DNA from: Onchocerca lupi
Taxonomy: Eukaryota; Nematoda; Chromadorea; Rhabditida; Onchocercidae
DNA length: 64,000 nucleotides
Assembly (NCBI GenBank): GCA_028564675.1
Contig: JAOVVO010000322.1
Span: forward strand, 1-64,000
Direction: 5' to 3'
Shown: piece by piece, positions 1-13,790 of the stretch
How positions within the stretch are numbered: position 1 is the first letter of the stretch
Layout: each line of letters begins with the position of its first letter
The notes under the pieces: generated by a model
The model's database searches: none
Seen by the model: only the letters and a program-made list of their open reading frames with translations
Told to the model about the DNA's origin: nothing
Made by a program: the position numbers and the translations under genes

Positions 1-892
1 TATATATATATGAAAAAGGATAAAGTTTGCTAAGAGCTGATTTGGTAAGAAAATTTTCACTCATAAATGAACGAAATTTGAAAGTTTTGCTCAAATTTCA
101 TATTTTCTTTCAAATTTTCTTGTTTTCTGGGCAGTGTTTTCGTGGATGGACAAGCGAAATTTTAATGAAAATACAAGAATATAGTTATTTTTGAATAGTA
201 CTTTGAACGATAATTTATAGCAGCTGGAAAGAAATGCACAGATTAAGAATATTATGTATATAAATGCTTGAATAACCTTTTGTTGTGTTAATATAAATCT
301 TTTAAATATATTTTCTTCACGGATGCTGTTGCTATTTCGATATTACAAATATCGCTTCACCACTTGTTTCATTAAAAACTAGTTTACACGAGGTTGGCTT
401 TTATTCATGCGAACGAATTGAAATTAGGACTGGGATGAGCATTCATCAAGTACTATTATTAGTTTTAGATTTAGGAACAATGAATTTTTATTCAGATATA
501 TATAAATTTCCTAAGTATATAAAAAGTATATACAATTTTTCATTTTTCAACAAAATCTATTAAGATTTTCTAGAATTTTGTCCTCCATTTAGAATTTACT
601 GGTGGAACTGAATGGATGTAGGAGTAAAATTTGAAAAATCAACTGAATTTTTATCATTTTAAAGTCATTCATAATGAATTAAAAATTCAATATACATCAA
701 ACTGAAGTATGACAGTAGAGAAAAGAACATTCATCCAAATTTCAGAATTTGGAGCAAAAATGAGGTGACAAAATGAGGATGCTATTCTATAATATAAAAG
801 AAACTAGAGTAGTCGATTATAAATGTGGGTTATTAAAAAGAATGCGGTAACATATACGAAGTTGTGATTATTTTTAACTTTTAATCATTTCA

Positions 893-987
893 GTGATATC
901 AGTTTTTCGGAAGAAGCCTCTGTCGTGTCTCAATTTAAATTTGTTGAGTCATTTAGTTCTTATAATTCAAAAAATACATATAAATAA
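893..987 (+). CDS. Candidate terminal exon of an unknown gene
   Basis: An acceptor-like sequence (AATCATTTCAG) ends at about 892. After one extra base it is followed by an open frame of about 31 codons that begins DISFSEEASVVSQF and ends in TAA at 985-987. The composition (Ser, Glu, Val) is less biased than the surrounding noise. No upstream partner exon was found, and no family is recognised. It may be a chance open frame in AT-rich DNA. Confidence 0.15.
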
Positions 988-1246
988 GATGTATTTTTAG
1001 AGATTGCCAAAGTTAAATCTATAAATATACTTCTCCTGTGTCCATTCATATGGTACAATTGAGATTATTGAAATCTTTTATATGCCATAAAATAGACTGT
1101 AAAGCAGAATGTTAGGAATAAGTGATCAGTATGATAATTTTGATAAAAATAATGAAGGTAAATTGAGTTAATTGTGTAATGAAACCGAACTAAACGTTGC
1201 GATATAAACAAACTGCGAATTTTTAGACAGGAATTGAGCGAGCGAG

Positions 1247-1264
1247 CACACACACACACACACA
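1247..1264. repeat. (CA)n microsatellite
   Basis: Nine or so uninterrupted CA dinucleotides, directly next to a short GAGCGAGCGAG stretch. Confidence 0.8.
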
Positions 1265-4200
1265 GTAAAAGGAAGGGGCGGTTTTGATTTGAGATTAGAA
1301 GAATGAGCAGCGATTTTTGATGAGAAATGAATTAAAATAATCGAAGTTCTTCGATTTCTCCATGATACGCTAACATTAAACAGGAAAGGTGTTGTTGGTA
1401 GTGTTGTTGGAGAGGCAAAAGATAGACGGAAGAAACGTGAGAGGTTGAGCGAATAGATAGGCGGGCAAGGGAAAAAGAAAGCATGGATTTTTTCTTCTTT
1501 GTAACTTTTTAATACATTACTAAGAAATTTTGTGGAATGAAAGAAAAAATGATTAACTGTTAAAGGAAATTATTGTGATTATTGGTTGTATGATAGACTT
1601 ATCTATTTCAAAGAAATTGTTTAGAAAATAAATGAGCAAGACGTTTGGAAGAATTGGCCTTTTGATTTGTTACCTTTCGGCTGTATATCTATAATTTAAA
1701 CCAGTAGGATTTGAGTACATGAGCAGTGAAACTGGTTTTCTTTCCTTGCGGTCAAAAAAAAAAGAAAAGAAAATACTGTCATTTATATTCGTAATGCTTC
1801 CTTTTTTTTTCTTTCCAAAAACTTTTCGCCATCCTAATCGACTGTCAGTTAATAATTCTTGTAATGCAAGAAGAGATTTTGAGCATATGGACACACGAAT
1901 CATATATTTTTTATTTTGTATTTTTTTATTATTTAAGATAATTGCATTTTTATTTTTTATTTCCATTTTCGAATAATTTTTTTAATTTTGTTCTTATTTT
2001 TACTTTTTTTTTATGGCAAACAAAAAATTCTTCAAAATTTGTTTCAAACTTCAATAGTAATTGTTTAGTTTTGAAAGAAGTGGAATCAAATATTTCGCTT
2101 GATTGGATTTCGTACATGGCTGATTCATTCCAACGCATTTCCACGAATAACTTCTCTCTATTGAAAAAAATCACTGTTTTAGAAGAATATAGATATTATA
2201 AGTTTCATATGGGAAAGGAAAAGTAGGAAATTTGAGAAAACTTAAGGCTGGCAATGATTCCCAAAGCCACTTATAATGTGAGAATTTAAAATAGCAATTT
2301 AAAAAAGAGCAAAAATAGCACCAAATGCAAAAATTATCACCAATAGAAATAATTTTCATCAAGCATATAATATTTGTATTGATATTTGCGAGAAAATTTA
2401 AATTTTTTTAAAGATATGATTATTCAATGCAGTATTATTGCATAATTATCATTGAACATTGGATAGGGCCACAAAATCTTTATTTCCATCCGTCATTAAT
2501 TTGATTATCAATGGATAAAAACTGTAGATAGTTACGAAAATTATGGCATCATTAAAGGGAGAATGGAATTAGTGACCAAAAAATTCTTTAAAAGTAAAGA
2601 ATCTGATAATGTTGGCATAATTTTAATATGAAGATGATCGTAGATAGGTGATTTTTGTTGGAATAAGTTGATTAACAAATACAAGATTGAGTCAGGAATT
2701 CATAAATACTATTCAAAGACGGCTAGTGATCATTTTTTTTCTTTTCCTTTTAAGGATTGAGAGGAATGTAGATTAGATGTAAATAAAGACAAGAAAGATG
2801 AGCTTCACACTTTTGTTTTCATTTCAGCTTATCTTAAAAGTATTGTTTTATTTACTTTACTTTTTATCATTTCTTACCATAATTTCTAATATTGATAATG
2901 ACATCAATTCTGCTTTTGTAACCTCTTATTTATCTCTTTCGTTAATGTGATAATGGCTAAGTACTATAAAATTTCTGAGAGATGAATTTTAAGTTATTTG
3001 AAAGTTTATAAAATTGTACCATCAAAGTATTTCAATAATATAGCGAAAGTATTCATTTTCTTTAAAAAAAGAAAAAAAATTTCGAAATGCAACGAAGGTA
3101 ATTCGTTTTCTTCATTACCTGTGTCAAAGAAAAGATGTACAATGACTAAGTAAATTGTCCTTCATAGATAAATTGGTTTTTAATTGGACGATGACAGTAA
3201 ACTGGAAAGCATTTATATAATTTGAAATATTTCATTTATAATTTTAATCTTTTTTTCTAATTTTTTACTCTTTCGAATTTTGTTTGGAATACTTTTTTAT
3301 ACAAAAAATCAAATATTTTATCAGTAACTTCATTTCCGACAAGTTTGGTAATGTTCATTTTGTAGACCATATTTTGACAATTTAATCTGAAATTTGTATG
3401 AATCATCAGATAGGAGTGAAATAATATTATTGAACAAATAAGCAAATAAAAATGTAACCAAAGTGAAGAATAAGTAAATATTTGAAATCAACAAACATTT
3501 GATCAAGTTATTGATATTATCTAACCATATCAAATTGCAAAATACATTGTGTATGATTGATTGAGGTAGAAATAAAAATAATGTGCTGCAATTTTAACCG
3601 ATTAACATTCTCTTTTTATTTCATCTCTTTTCTTTATATTCATATACTCTCTGCTATTTCTGTATTATTATTATTTACTACTACTACTGGAAGTAGTAAA
3701 AACTGGTAAGTGGAATTTGGAAAAAGAAAAAACTAGTAGGTGAAACTACTACTATTATTAGTAGCAGTAGAATGTATTTATAATGAAAGTTTTTTAATAA
3801 CTTGTTGTTACAGCTAGGAATAATGATTCTGAATTGAATATCAAAGAGATAAAAGGGAAATTAGATGAGGAAAGTAGAATTATTGGAAAGATACGAACGA
3901 TCTTCATTGTTTTTTTGAATTAGCAACAGATTAGATTTAATTAAATTCAGAAAAAACAGTGGTTCGTCTTTATTAATTTTTATTTCATTGTGGCTCTGTG
4001 ATTTTTAATTGCTTTGTGGAAGATAAACGATATAAGAATAAACTCTTTCGATTATTTTCAAAATCACTCAATAGTTTAGAAATTTGAAGTTTAAAAAATC
4101 CATATGAGCGAAGCTATTTCTTTATCTTGTAGAAACAAAACTTTCATCTTCTGCTGGTGAGATGATCTGCATATGATTGTCTTTAAAAGGATTCATGATG

Positions 4201-7200
4201 AAAGCGATTAAATCATTTCTTTTATTTATTCACAAGTTGATCATCGGTGATGTAGATAAATATGAAAGTGCCGAAAGATAAAATAATAAATTTTTGAATG
4301 AATAGAGGATATCCTTGTTCTCATGCATGTGAACAGGGATATGATAATAATGAAGAAGATTTGTTATTATTGAAACTAGTGCTGTTAACAAATGATGATT
4401 ATTAGAGGTATAACAATGACATGATAAATAACCTAAATATGTCAAGAAAACATGGAAGTAATTTAGTGAAATATATGACGATAAAATGGAATGATAAATG
4501 TGGTTGGTACATTAATCAAATGAATTATTTTTATAAATCTGTTCTTTTTTTTACTGCAAAATTCTGAAAATCTATTCTAATTAACTTTATTGTTTAAATT
4601 TTAACTTCTTGATTTCTTTGCTATTGTTAGAAATTTATTGTGAAATAAAGTTTTTAGTGAAAAGAGAAGAAAATATTTAGAATTGCTGATAGCTTAAATT
4701 AAAGATTGATTGAACGAAGTCGTTTAGTTACTCATATTTTAACTTTCTTCTAAGAAGTTCCATTTCCCTCAGTAAGTTATCCGACTTGTGTCAGTATTAG
4801 GAAAAAACATAATTCTGTATTTAATGAGTGAAAATGTTTTAGTGAGAAAAGCCATGATGATAGTTCATTCTGAGACTGAATTGTTTCATGTCATTTGATG
4901 TAGTTGAAGGAATTTACCACAGATAGTAGGTATTAGTGTCATGATCGCAACGATAATGTACAAATGATGATAATCATAAGATAACAAAGGTTAGCGAAAT
5001 GGTAGTGATGAGGAGAGTGGGTTGATTTGCGTATAAATTTGAACAAATTAACCTTGAAATAGGAAGTCATTTGCAAAACAAGTGTACTTTCAACATACAG
5101 TCTTCATTTTATCAGACCTTTTCTTGTCATTGTGATGAAGATTTTAAACTAAAGTGATGTAAAGGAATGTAATCTTTAACAAGAATAGCAGTAGCAATAC
5201 ATTATTATTCCATGTCACTAAAAAAAACGTGTCACTTGAATGTTACGTCTTTATGCAATATCTATATGACGGAAAGAAAAAAAAGTTTGTGCGTCATCAT
5301 ATGACAATGTACTGCATAATCATTCTAAACACAAATACTTCCCTTATTTTCAATCTCTACTATTTTCACGCAAAAGTTTCGATCTTTACCATCTTAACGT
5401 AAAGGTTTTGAAAATAGTGTTGACGATGAAATATTGCTAATTAGAAGTATTTTTTTGTAAATAGACTTCTAAAGAATTTTTCCCTAAAATGAAGATGCAG
5501 ATAGCTCAAAAAAAAAAAAAAAAATGCACAAAAAAGACTACTTATGTGTGTTGTTTACTGTTGATATATGTGAGTGAATGAAGAATAAAATGATAGATAA
5601 AGAGGAAGATATGAGTTGTTCTCATTTTCATAACTGAACAATTTCTGCTATCCGATTCGATCAAAAGTTTCCAAACTTCATTCATTTCTGTCTCCGAATG
5701 CTATGAGGTATATAAATTGTGCCGTACTCTTCCCCATTCATCTGGTCGGTGATTTTGGATTTGGCGAAAATAATTGATGGATGAATTCACATTTTCTATT
5801 TCCTCTCTGAGGATTAATGCAGGATATATGTGAATATATAAAAAACATAAATAACATAATTTCCTGTATAATTAGTGGGTATTTTACAAGTGAAGATATT
5901 AGTTAAGAGATCGAATATTTGGACAAATCTCGATTAAAGAAGGATAAAAGGAATAATCAGGGAAAGATATCAATATAATTGTTGCTTAGACTTTCTTTTG
6001 CAATATCCAGTATTGCTGTTTAAGCTATTTAAAGTTTTATGAATGATTTTATTAGTACTTATATCGATAATACACGTTTGATTTAGTCGATGTTGCTGAT
6101 AATTTGTTAAGAAATATAATATTACTTAAGAGACATAAAGTATTTTCGATCGATTTAGTTGTTAAGTAGCGAAATTAATTAAAAACTTCAACCCAGTTTG
6201 TTGTGCGTTTTTTCTAAATTCCTCTTTTTTTTTTTTGTTAATTGATAATGATAAATGAAGATTGCAAGCAATTTGTCCTTTAATTTATTTGTCATAAGAA
6301 AGTGATAGAAGGGCGATCGAAAAGATACACACATACATTTTATCCTTTTTTTCCTACAAATCATTCAAGAGTTTCCTTGAACTGAAAAAATTGCCAACAA
6401 TTTTTCAATTCTGAAATAGCAGAAAAGAAAAAAAACATTCGCAAATAACTAAAATTTCAAAAAAAAAAAAATATAGAAATACATGAGCGATACTGGAAAG
6501 AATGTTATAAAATAGAAAAGAAAGGGAATGGCGAAATAGATGAATAATATTTCTAAGAGAAAGGCAAGTAAAATTTTGTTGTGCTTTTGATTTGGTTCAA
6601 TACAATAGTGATTTTATATTTTATGATTTGTTTTTACATATTCGGATTCTGAATATTTGTATTGAGATTGCCTTATTCATCATTGTAAATAATTATTTTA
6701 ACTTTTCTTGGTTTAAATCATTCCATCTATTCATTTTTAAAAATACAAAGCTAAGCAATACATTGGAGGCTATTCCTTAATTTCTGCTAAATAATATAAG
6801 ATACTTGAATTAAACTTTATAAAAAAAAAAAAAAAAAGTATTAACTGTTCATGTGTAATAGATTTAGAGTTTTATGTAGGACAATGTCCGACTTGATTTA
6901 ACCTTAAATTTTCAATAAAAAATAATGAAGTGTTAAAAATCTGAAATTGTTATTGAAAATGGAAAGCAACAGATTCGGAAGATTAAATAGAAGTAAATGT
7001 TGTGAAAATATGACTCTTCATTCTAATTCTGATGATGCTAGAATTTTAGGTAATTAGAAGGTATAAAATTGCCACTTATATGTTTAGTTTCACCATTTTC
7101 CGGTCCACCGAGCATTGTAGAATTTTTGAGAATCGATACTGTTTTCCAATTGTTTTTAACTTCCTGTAAAATTTGTAGCAATTAATGAGCAGAAAAGTTA

Positions 7201-9287
7201 GTCAGTCGAGTGTTGATTATTTGATCTTCGAATTTTTTGTTATTCAGTGATAGGAGAATTAATTTTGGTCTCTTGACAGACAAATAATATTTATTTGTTA
7301 TTGAGGTGGTGAAAATTTTCAAAGGGTGTCATGCCATTGCATTATAGATCCGGTTTTTGTTATATAATCTGCAAGTGTACATTGTCAACTTATGATTTAT
7401 GGAGTTTAATTCCTTTGGAAATTTAAATATAAAATACAAATTAACAAAATAACAAAATTTGTATTATTCGGGAACTATATATATAGAAAGATTTCAACTT
7501 CACCCTTATGAACTTTACTAATTCAAAGAATTTTGACCTTGCACTTCCAAATAAGTGACGAATCAATCCAATTTATATTTATCACTTTGAGTAGATAATT
7601 CACCTATTATCAATGATTAGTTTTGTAAATGATGAAAAAATGAATGAAAGGTGCATTCTTTATTTCATCTCTCAGAGAAAGATTACATAGAAGGGAAAAA
7701 GAATGTTTGAAATTGAATTACAAGGAAGCCATCTTAAAGTTACATGGCTTCTGGCGAGTAATCATCTCTGATCTTTTGAAATTTTTGAAAATCGACATCT
7801 CAATTTCATTTGTCAAATTTATTCGAGATCGAAATTCATACTCATGTATCAGAAATTTTCATTGAAATCTCTAAATGATCATTCAATATTATTCTTTGAA
7901 AGTGAATGATCGAAATCATTAAGGGTGAGAGGAAAAAATTGGCTTACCTTTTTGGTTAATAATTTAGATAATTGGAAATGTCAAAGTAATTAATCAATTT
8001 ATCAATCTTTTTTTTGCTGAGAATGCATAAAAATGCGGAAGAAATTATGATCATTTGTTTTCGAGAAAAAAGCAGGGACAATTACTTATTGCTTTTGCTA
8101 AAATTAGCTTTAATGCATAAATTCATAAATAACTAATAATGATTGTTTTCGGAATTAATTTCTGGTACGCAAAAAATATATAAAAACCTGAACGCTTTGC
8201 CTGATTTCTGCGGAGAAGAGAAAAGAAATATTTTAAGGATTGAAATATGAAATGAGTAGAACAATTATTTTCCACTAAAATTAAATATAATTAGCTTTTT
8301 TTTCAAATTTTTTCATCTTTTGGCTTTTTTGATTTTCACTAATTTAGCAATAATTGCATTATTAAAAGGTCATTATATTTCAATTAATTTTTTTTCTTTA
8401 CGAAATTATTCCAATATGGCTATGTATCATGGAGTTTTTAATAATTGGAAAGTAGTATGGCAGAAGAGCAGAAAGAGATTTGCTAGACAATAGAAATGCA
8501 TTGTTTTTTTCTTCTATCTCCTTGCTTTTTTTTTCGGGGGCATTATTGAATTTTATTTTTTGATATCCAAGTTAATATCAAAAATGAAATTATTGGAATT
8601 AAATTCCTAATAAAATTGTCTGCAATTTCAGTGATTTTGCAAAACAAAAGTATCGTATTAAAATAAAATTGGAAAACAAAATATTCAGGTGTTTTCAAAT
8701 ACATATTCAATAACATATATTCAAAAATTCCTATATATATTATTCTAAATCTCATTCCAATAATTGAAAATAAATATAAGTTTAGAACATTAATGCAAAT
8801 GTGTATGTAACAGTAATGAATACGTTAGATTTTGCAAGTGAATATTCGATAAAGAAAGTATCTAATCGAGTACATTTGCGCTCAAGACTTTTTTCGTCTA
8901 ATTTGCTTTATGTATTTAACATACAAGTCATATTCGCAGAGTACTGAATTTTCCAGAAATCCATTTGTTTACATATGATAATTGCTGAAGTTAAACTTTA
9001 AATATAAGCTGAGATAGCATTCAGTAAAATTTTAGGAAACTTTCATTTGATTTCTAAATTCATTTTTTTTCTTTCAGATTCCAGTCTAATTTGATAATAT
9101 TATTCTTTTTAAATAATATAATTTTTTGATTTCAGAATTTAAAAAAAAAAAGAGTATTTTAAAAAATACTTCGTTATGAATAAATTTTAGTACATTTTCA
9201 ATGATCTTTGTGAAAAACTTCATGCCTTCTTTTTTTCTATTTTCATCTTAAAGCTGACTAATCTAGTCAAGTTATTTTGTGCCAAAG

Positions 9288-11536
9288 ATATCTCAGATTC
9301 CTAAAAGAAAAAATTGAAATAATTGAAAAACTTGCAAGTATCATACAGGTAATGATGATACTAAGAAGATTTTGTAGAATTAATGAGCTGTCATGTTTGA
9401 TTTTGCCTTCCTCTTCCACTGCTCTGTTCATTTCATTACTTTACAAACATCTCAGCTCGGGAATTTTGTACAGAAAAATTTGTCTCATTCAACCAAAAAA
9501 GACTTTCTTCTTTTTTATTGTAGCAAGAAGCCGAACAATATGGAAACGTTGATGAAGTACAATTATTACAGCAACAAATTGATGATTTGGAAGCGAGAGC
9601 TGCCGAATTGGTACATTCTTGAAAATTTTTCTTAGTTTATTTTGGTGCAGTATTAAACAGTTTAATCGAATAAAAAAAAAGCAATTTTTTGTCAATTCAT
9701 ACAATTGGAAAATTTGTATGAAATATTCAAATTACTGATAATTGAAATTATTAGACAAGCAAAGTATCAATACAGCAAACTGTTATTGCTTCAAAATAAT
9801 ATTAAAGGAACGACGTCGTTCACAAAGTATTCGTGGTATCAGTTGGATTAATCAGCGTAATAGACAAGCCATCAAAGAAGCTATTCTTAGTGGTCAAATA
9901 CAAGTTGAAACTTCCAGTCAAGATGATCCATTTACTCGAAAAAATGCGCGAATGAAGGTTCTTTTTATTTTACTTCTGATTTGACGTTTGATACTTCCTG
10001 AAATCATTCTTATTTTATATGAGCTGACTTGCTATGATAGCTATAGTCATCGTGAAAGTATGATGTCATAAAACTAAATACCGAATTTGCATTTGTTACC
10101 AGCTGATTTTCTAGATTATCATCAGTATCGACCAACTTTTCGTATATTTTCGAAGTGCAGAATCTAAATAATTTCGCTAATTTATTTATATTAATTATAA
10201 ATGTTCATTTTAAATATTTTTAAATTTTTTTCTGAATATTTTTTAAATTTAAGCCTGTTCCTGGCAGAGATAAAATGACTCAGCATTTGAAGAAGAAGAG
10301 GGAAACAGTGGTTAACAATAATGATGACCGTAAGTTTTTGTTATGATTTTGAAGTCTTTCTCATTTTAGCATTTTTACATCATATTTTGAAAGATTTATC
10401 CTTCTGGGAAAGATTTTATTTTTATTTATTTCATTTTTATGTTAAAAATTTTATCGTAGAAGCGAAATTTAACTTAAGAGATGATAGAATTCAATGAAGA
10501 AATATATAAAGATATTATTCATTAAAAATAAATTATATTTAGCAAGTCACTGCAAATGCATGTCTGACTTATTCGTGAATTGGATTCAAAATATTATTTA
10601 ACACCGTTTGACTTTTAGACTCACTAATAATGGAATTTCTTTTCTACATGTTAAATCTAAGAACTTTTGCATGTTTAAGTTCAAATTTGTCACTTCCGTA
10701 ACAGTGTTGTATTGGCTGAAAGTCAAAGATAATTAATTAAATGATAGTTTACCTCGATGATATTCTTTTACAAAAATGATACTTTTTTTTTTTTCATTTA
10801 AATTTCCTTATGTCATTTAAAGATTCTGCAATAAGCTCGCAGTCGACAGTTATTGAACTAAATGATCAAAAGCCACTGCCTCAAAAAGGATCAATTAGTG
10901 CAAGTGGAGTACGAGGTCCAAGTGGACCAGTTTCGGATCTTTTCAATGCTCATAATTTCGATGTTGATATCGACATTGCCATACCAGGTAAACATATTTC
11001 CTGCACTGAGTAGTTGATTAAACAAAGAATTAAAGCAGCAATCAAATAAACCAAGGTTTCCTTGTATGGTCTACTTTCTCAATATTATTCTGAAATGCAG
11101 AATTTTTATTGAGATTAAACGGTAGTTTTGAAATTGAGCAGCAATACGAATCAAAATATTGGAGTATTAAAAAGAACTATAATCTTAAATTATCTTTTGA
11201 TTACTCTAGTGAGATTTTGATTGCCAGTTCTACTATTATTTTACAGTCGGTTAAAAATGAATGAACTAAAGCCTAGCATTACCGAAATTTGTTCATAATT
11301 AAGAGACAAGTTTAATTTCGATTGGCAGAATTATAATTTGTTTTACTTCATTCTTTTTCTTGAACAATCTTTTATTTTCAGCGGCAATGACATTGTCTTC
11401 CAGTGCTTCTTCACTCAGTTCAATGGATGTCAATTCAAGACACTCTGGTCTGGGCAATAATCGATCAGCAATAAGTAGAGGATCATCTAGACCATTAAGT
11501 CTCGAAGATTACAAACGTCGTAAAAATCTTTTGTGA
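9288..11536 (+). CDS. RTF1 homologue (Paf1 complex), C-terminal exons only
   Basis: RTF1 is a nuclear subunit of the Paf1 elongation complex and promotes H2B ubiquitination and transcription elongation. Exons read: 9288-9348 (tentative), 9524-9610, 9808-9957, 10254-10329, 10823-10987 and 11382-11536, with compatible phases. Landmarks follow RTF1 C-terminal order. There is a short coiled coil (QQQIDDLEARAAEL), then ISWINQRNR (compare SYINQRNR in other RTF1 proteins), then DDPFTRK. Next come a basic/Ser-rich linker and VSDLFNAHNFDVDIDI, and finally the terminal signature PLSLEDYKRRKNLL before TGA at 11534-11536. The Plus3 (Spt5/ssDNA-binding) domain and the acidic N-terminus of the family are not seen, so the gene must begin upstream or be truncated. 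The acceptor of exon 9808 (ATTAAAG) is weak. The family call is firm; the first listed exon is not. Confidence 0.85.
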
Positions 11537-12869
11537 ATGCGTAGGATAAACATGTTTTTTATTTTAATTTAAATTACATTATGCATCAGTTCAAAAATTA
11601 TCATGGTGTGAAAGACTAAAATGGTGAAGTCTTTTTATCAGTTAAAGTTTCATTTTCATGAAATATTTATTGTTTCAAAAAATGAATATTTCTCAAATTG
11701 TTTTAAAACAATTCGAGAAATATAAACGAAACTTGTACTGCCTAAAAAATCCTCTTTTGTATTTTTCCTTTCATTGAAATCTCTTAAATTGTTTTACTCT
11801 ATTAAAAATTTATATTTTTTGTATTTTTAGCTCGAAGAATTAACAGTCATTTTTTGCTGTATTAACATATTTTGTATCTAAAAGGATATTATTAGTGATA
11901 GAAATTTACTGGAAGAGTAATTTTTATCATATTACTGAAATACTTAATATTATATTCCCAACAGATTTTGCTTGATATTAATTTTCGAAAAGATCTAATT
12001 GAAATATGGATGAGAATGCTTTTGAAAAAAATGTGAAAAGTGATTTTAAAAAAACATCAGAGGATTGAAGTCTAAAAATCTGAAAGATAAGATAAATGCG
12101 ATAATACAATAGTAATTTTTTTTTTCATCCTTGATCGCTGCTTTTTTCTACTTTTCAAATATATTATTTGGACGTTTCATATATTTAGTCTAGTTTTATT
12201 TCTATTTTTCACTTCATAAAGGAAAAAAAAAATGATTGTTTCGTTTACAGTTTCGCATTTCTTGGATTTCGTTCCTGTTTTAGTAGTTATTTAGGATTTT
12301 TACATTTATTTAATTTAGGTGATTTCATTTTTTGCGATATGTTTTCGTTAGAGTTAGTTGAATATTATATTGTTTGCTGTTATATAATTTTCTGGATCTG
12401 TATGTTTTGTTCCATTTTGTTTATGTATATATTTTTTTACCTGTTGAATTTAGTATTACTGCTATTATATTTCGATATTGATAAGATTGATGACAATATT
12501 CATAAGACGATGATTATTTTGCTAATATTAATGGTAAGAACTTTGCTGTGTATTTTATTTTTGACAAGAATTATTTATAAGCAAAAGCGGGATATCATTT
12601 TTTTCCATTTCATTTTCTTTGCTGATTTCCAACCTGTTTTTAATCTCTTCAACTACTTTTTTTTTTTTAAATATTTAATTAAATCGCGTTCTTTTCCTCG
12701 TTCCCGATGTCAAAAATTAGTAGAAGAAGGATGATGTAGTAATTGATATCGCATAGTTATTAGGAATTTCCAAAAAATTGATAAATCGAATAACGTTCTT
12801 TCTTTCATTTGTACGACTGTGTAAAAGACACAATGTTTCGGAAGTTCTATTTTGCATATGATGGTGTAA

Positions 12870-13042
12870 ATGATGCTTTGTTGACGTAGAAGGGAAAAAC
12901 GTAATGACACCTTGTTGATATAGGAGGGAGAAATGTAAATGACGTTTTGTTGACATAGAAGAGGAAGACGTAAATGATGCTTTGTTGACATAGGAGGGAA
13001 AAACGTAAGTGACGCTTTGTTGAATTAAAAGGGTGAAGTAGA
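12870..13042. repeat. 35-bp minisatellite, about five copies
   Basis: Units start at 12870, 12904, 12939, 12974 and 13009; the first is 34 bp and the next three are exactly 35 bp. Each reads roughly ATGAYGCTTTGTTGACATAG followed by a purine-rich half ending ACGTAA. Units differ at several positions, so the array is not brand new. Read on the minus strand, the array gives repetitive STKHH/LCQQ-type peptides, which explains the open frames there. These are not evidence of a gene. Confidence 0.9.
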
Positions 13043-13499
13043 AGGGAGATAAAGGAAGTTGCGCGACAATATTTTTAAAATAAGTAGTGCTTAATTTTTC
13101 GTAGTAGTAAAATATATGTATGTATAGCCAGGAATTTTATATTTGGGACTTGTCTCGACGAATTGCACGTAAAAACGTTTCCTGCAGATTTCACTTCTAT
13201 ACTGATTGCGGAAGTTTTAAAGCGATTTCCAGACCAAGTTCGTGATCTTCGGTGTTGCATCAATCATTTTTACGGGCCGCAAGACCACAGTTCCCGCGAT
13301 TTTCAGATTTGAATGTTAGTATTCAGAAGGTTGAATTCGGTCATTATAAATTAGTGCGGAGGAGTACCGGTGGTTTATTGCAGTATTCTTGAGGTTTTTG
13401 TGGTGCTTGTGGTTCAAGGTTCTTGCAAGTGTAATAATTTCCCCTCCGTTTTTTTGAAATTTCACATGTGTCTGCATGTTTACAGATTTCCATCGTAAT

Positions 13500-13790
13500 G
13501 TTGTCGGGAAGATGGCGTGACATAGTTTCAGAAGGACCGAAAAGTCGATAGAATGTTTACCGCCGAAAGGATAAACATAATTAGATATATATAGAATATT
13601 TAAAAATCAAATAGCGGGAATATGTTGATGAAACCAAAGGATGCAATCATAATAAACAAGAGATGTTAGAGGCGAAATAGCGCCACGATAATTATTGTAA
13701 ACAAGAAGTATTGAAGGTGAAGTGGCACGAAATAGTTCCAAAAGAACCAACAAGTCCGCAAACATGTTTACCGCCAAGAGGATAAGATGT
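13500..13790. repeat. Diverged direct duplication in a GC-richer island
   Basis: About 70 bp starting near 13508 (GATGGCGTGACATAGTTTCA ... TTTACCGCCGAAAGGATAA) reappears in diverged form near 13717-13790 (AAGTGGCACGAAATAGTTCC ... TTTACCGCCAAGAGGATAA). A third, partial GAGGCGAAATAGCGCCACGA segment sits at about 13669. The shared landmarks are the GTTTACCGCC core and a preceding RTGRCAYRAAATAGTT-like block. The pattern suggests an old repeat or mobile-element remnant; no terminal inverted repeats or transposase frame were found. Confidence 0.5.

Larger units (their letters stand above)
1..9287. other. Long AT-rich stretch with no recognised gene
   Basis: Nothing here could be assigned to a protein family. 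The few open frames are short, low-complexity and not supported by splice-site structure. Visible features are a (CA)n microsatellite at about 1247-1264, a GC-richer purine-rich patch at about 1270-1480, and many A/T homopolymers. One candidate terminal exon lies at 893-987: a good TTTCAG acceptor followed by about 31 open codons ending in TAA. Because the next gene (RTF1) appears here only as its C-terminal part, earlier RTF1 exons would be expected in this stretch or left of the window. I looked for the conserved Plus3 domain and did not find it. Confidence 0.6.

Noticed and set aside
12339..12734. 131-codon hydrophobic plus-strand open frame
   Set aside because: It is almost entirely Phe/Leu/Ile/Tyr from T-rich DNA and has no recognisable transmembrane family, splice support or upstream signals.
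12710..12991. Repetitive His/Leu-rich minus-strand proteins
   Set aside because: These are translations of the 35-bp minisatellite in two frames.
12870..13042. CRISPR-like array
   Set aside because: Units are contiguous 35-bp tandem repeats without unique spacers, in a eukaryotic genome.
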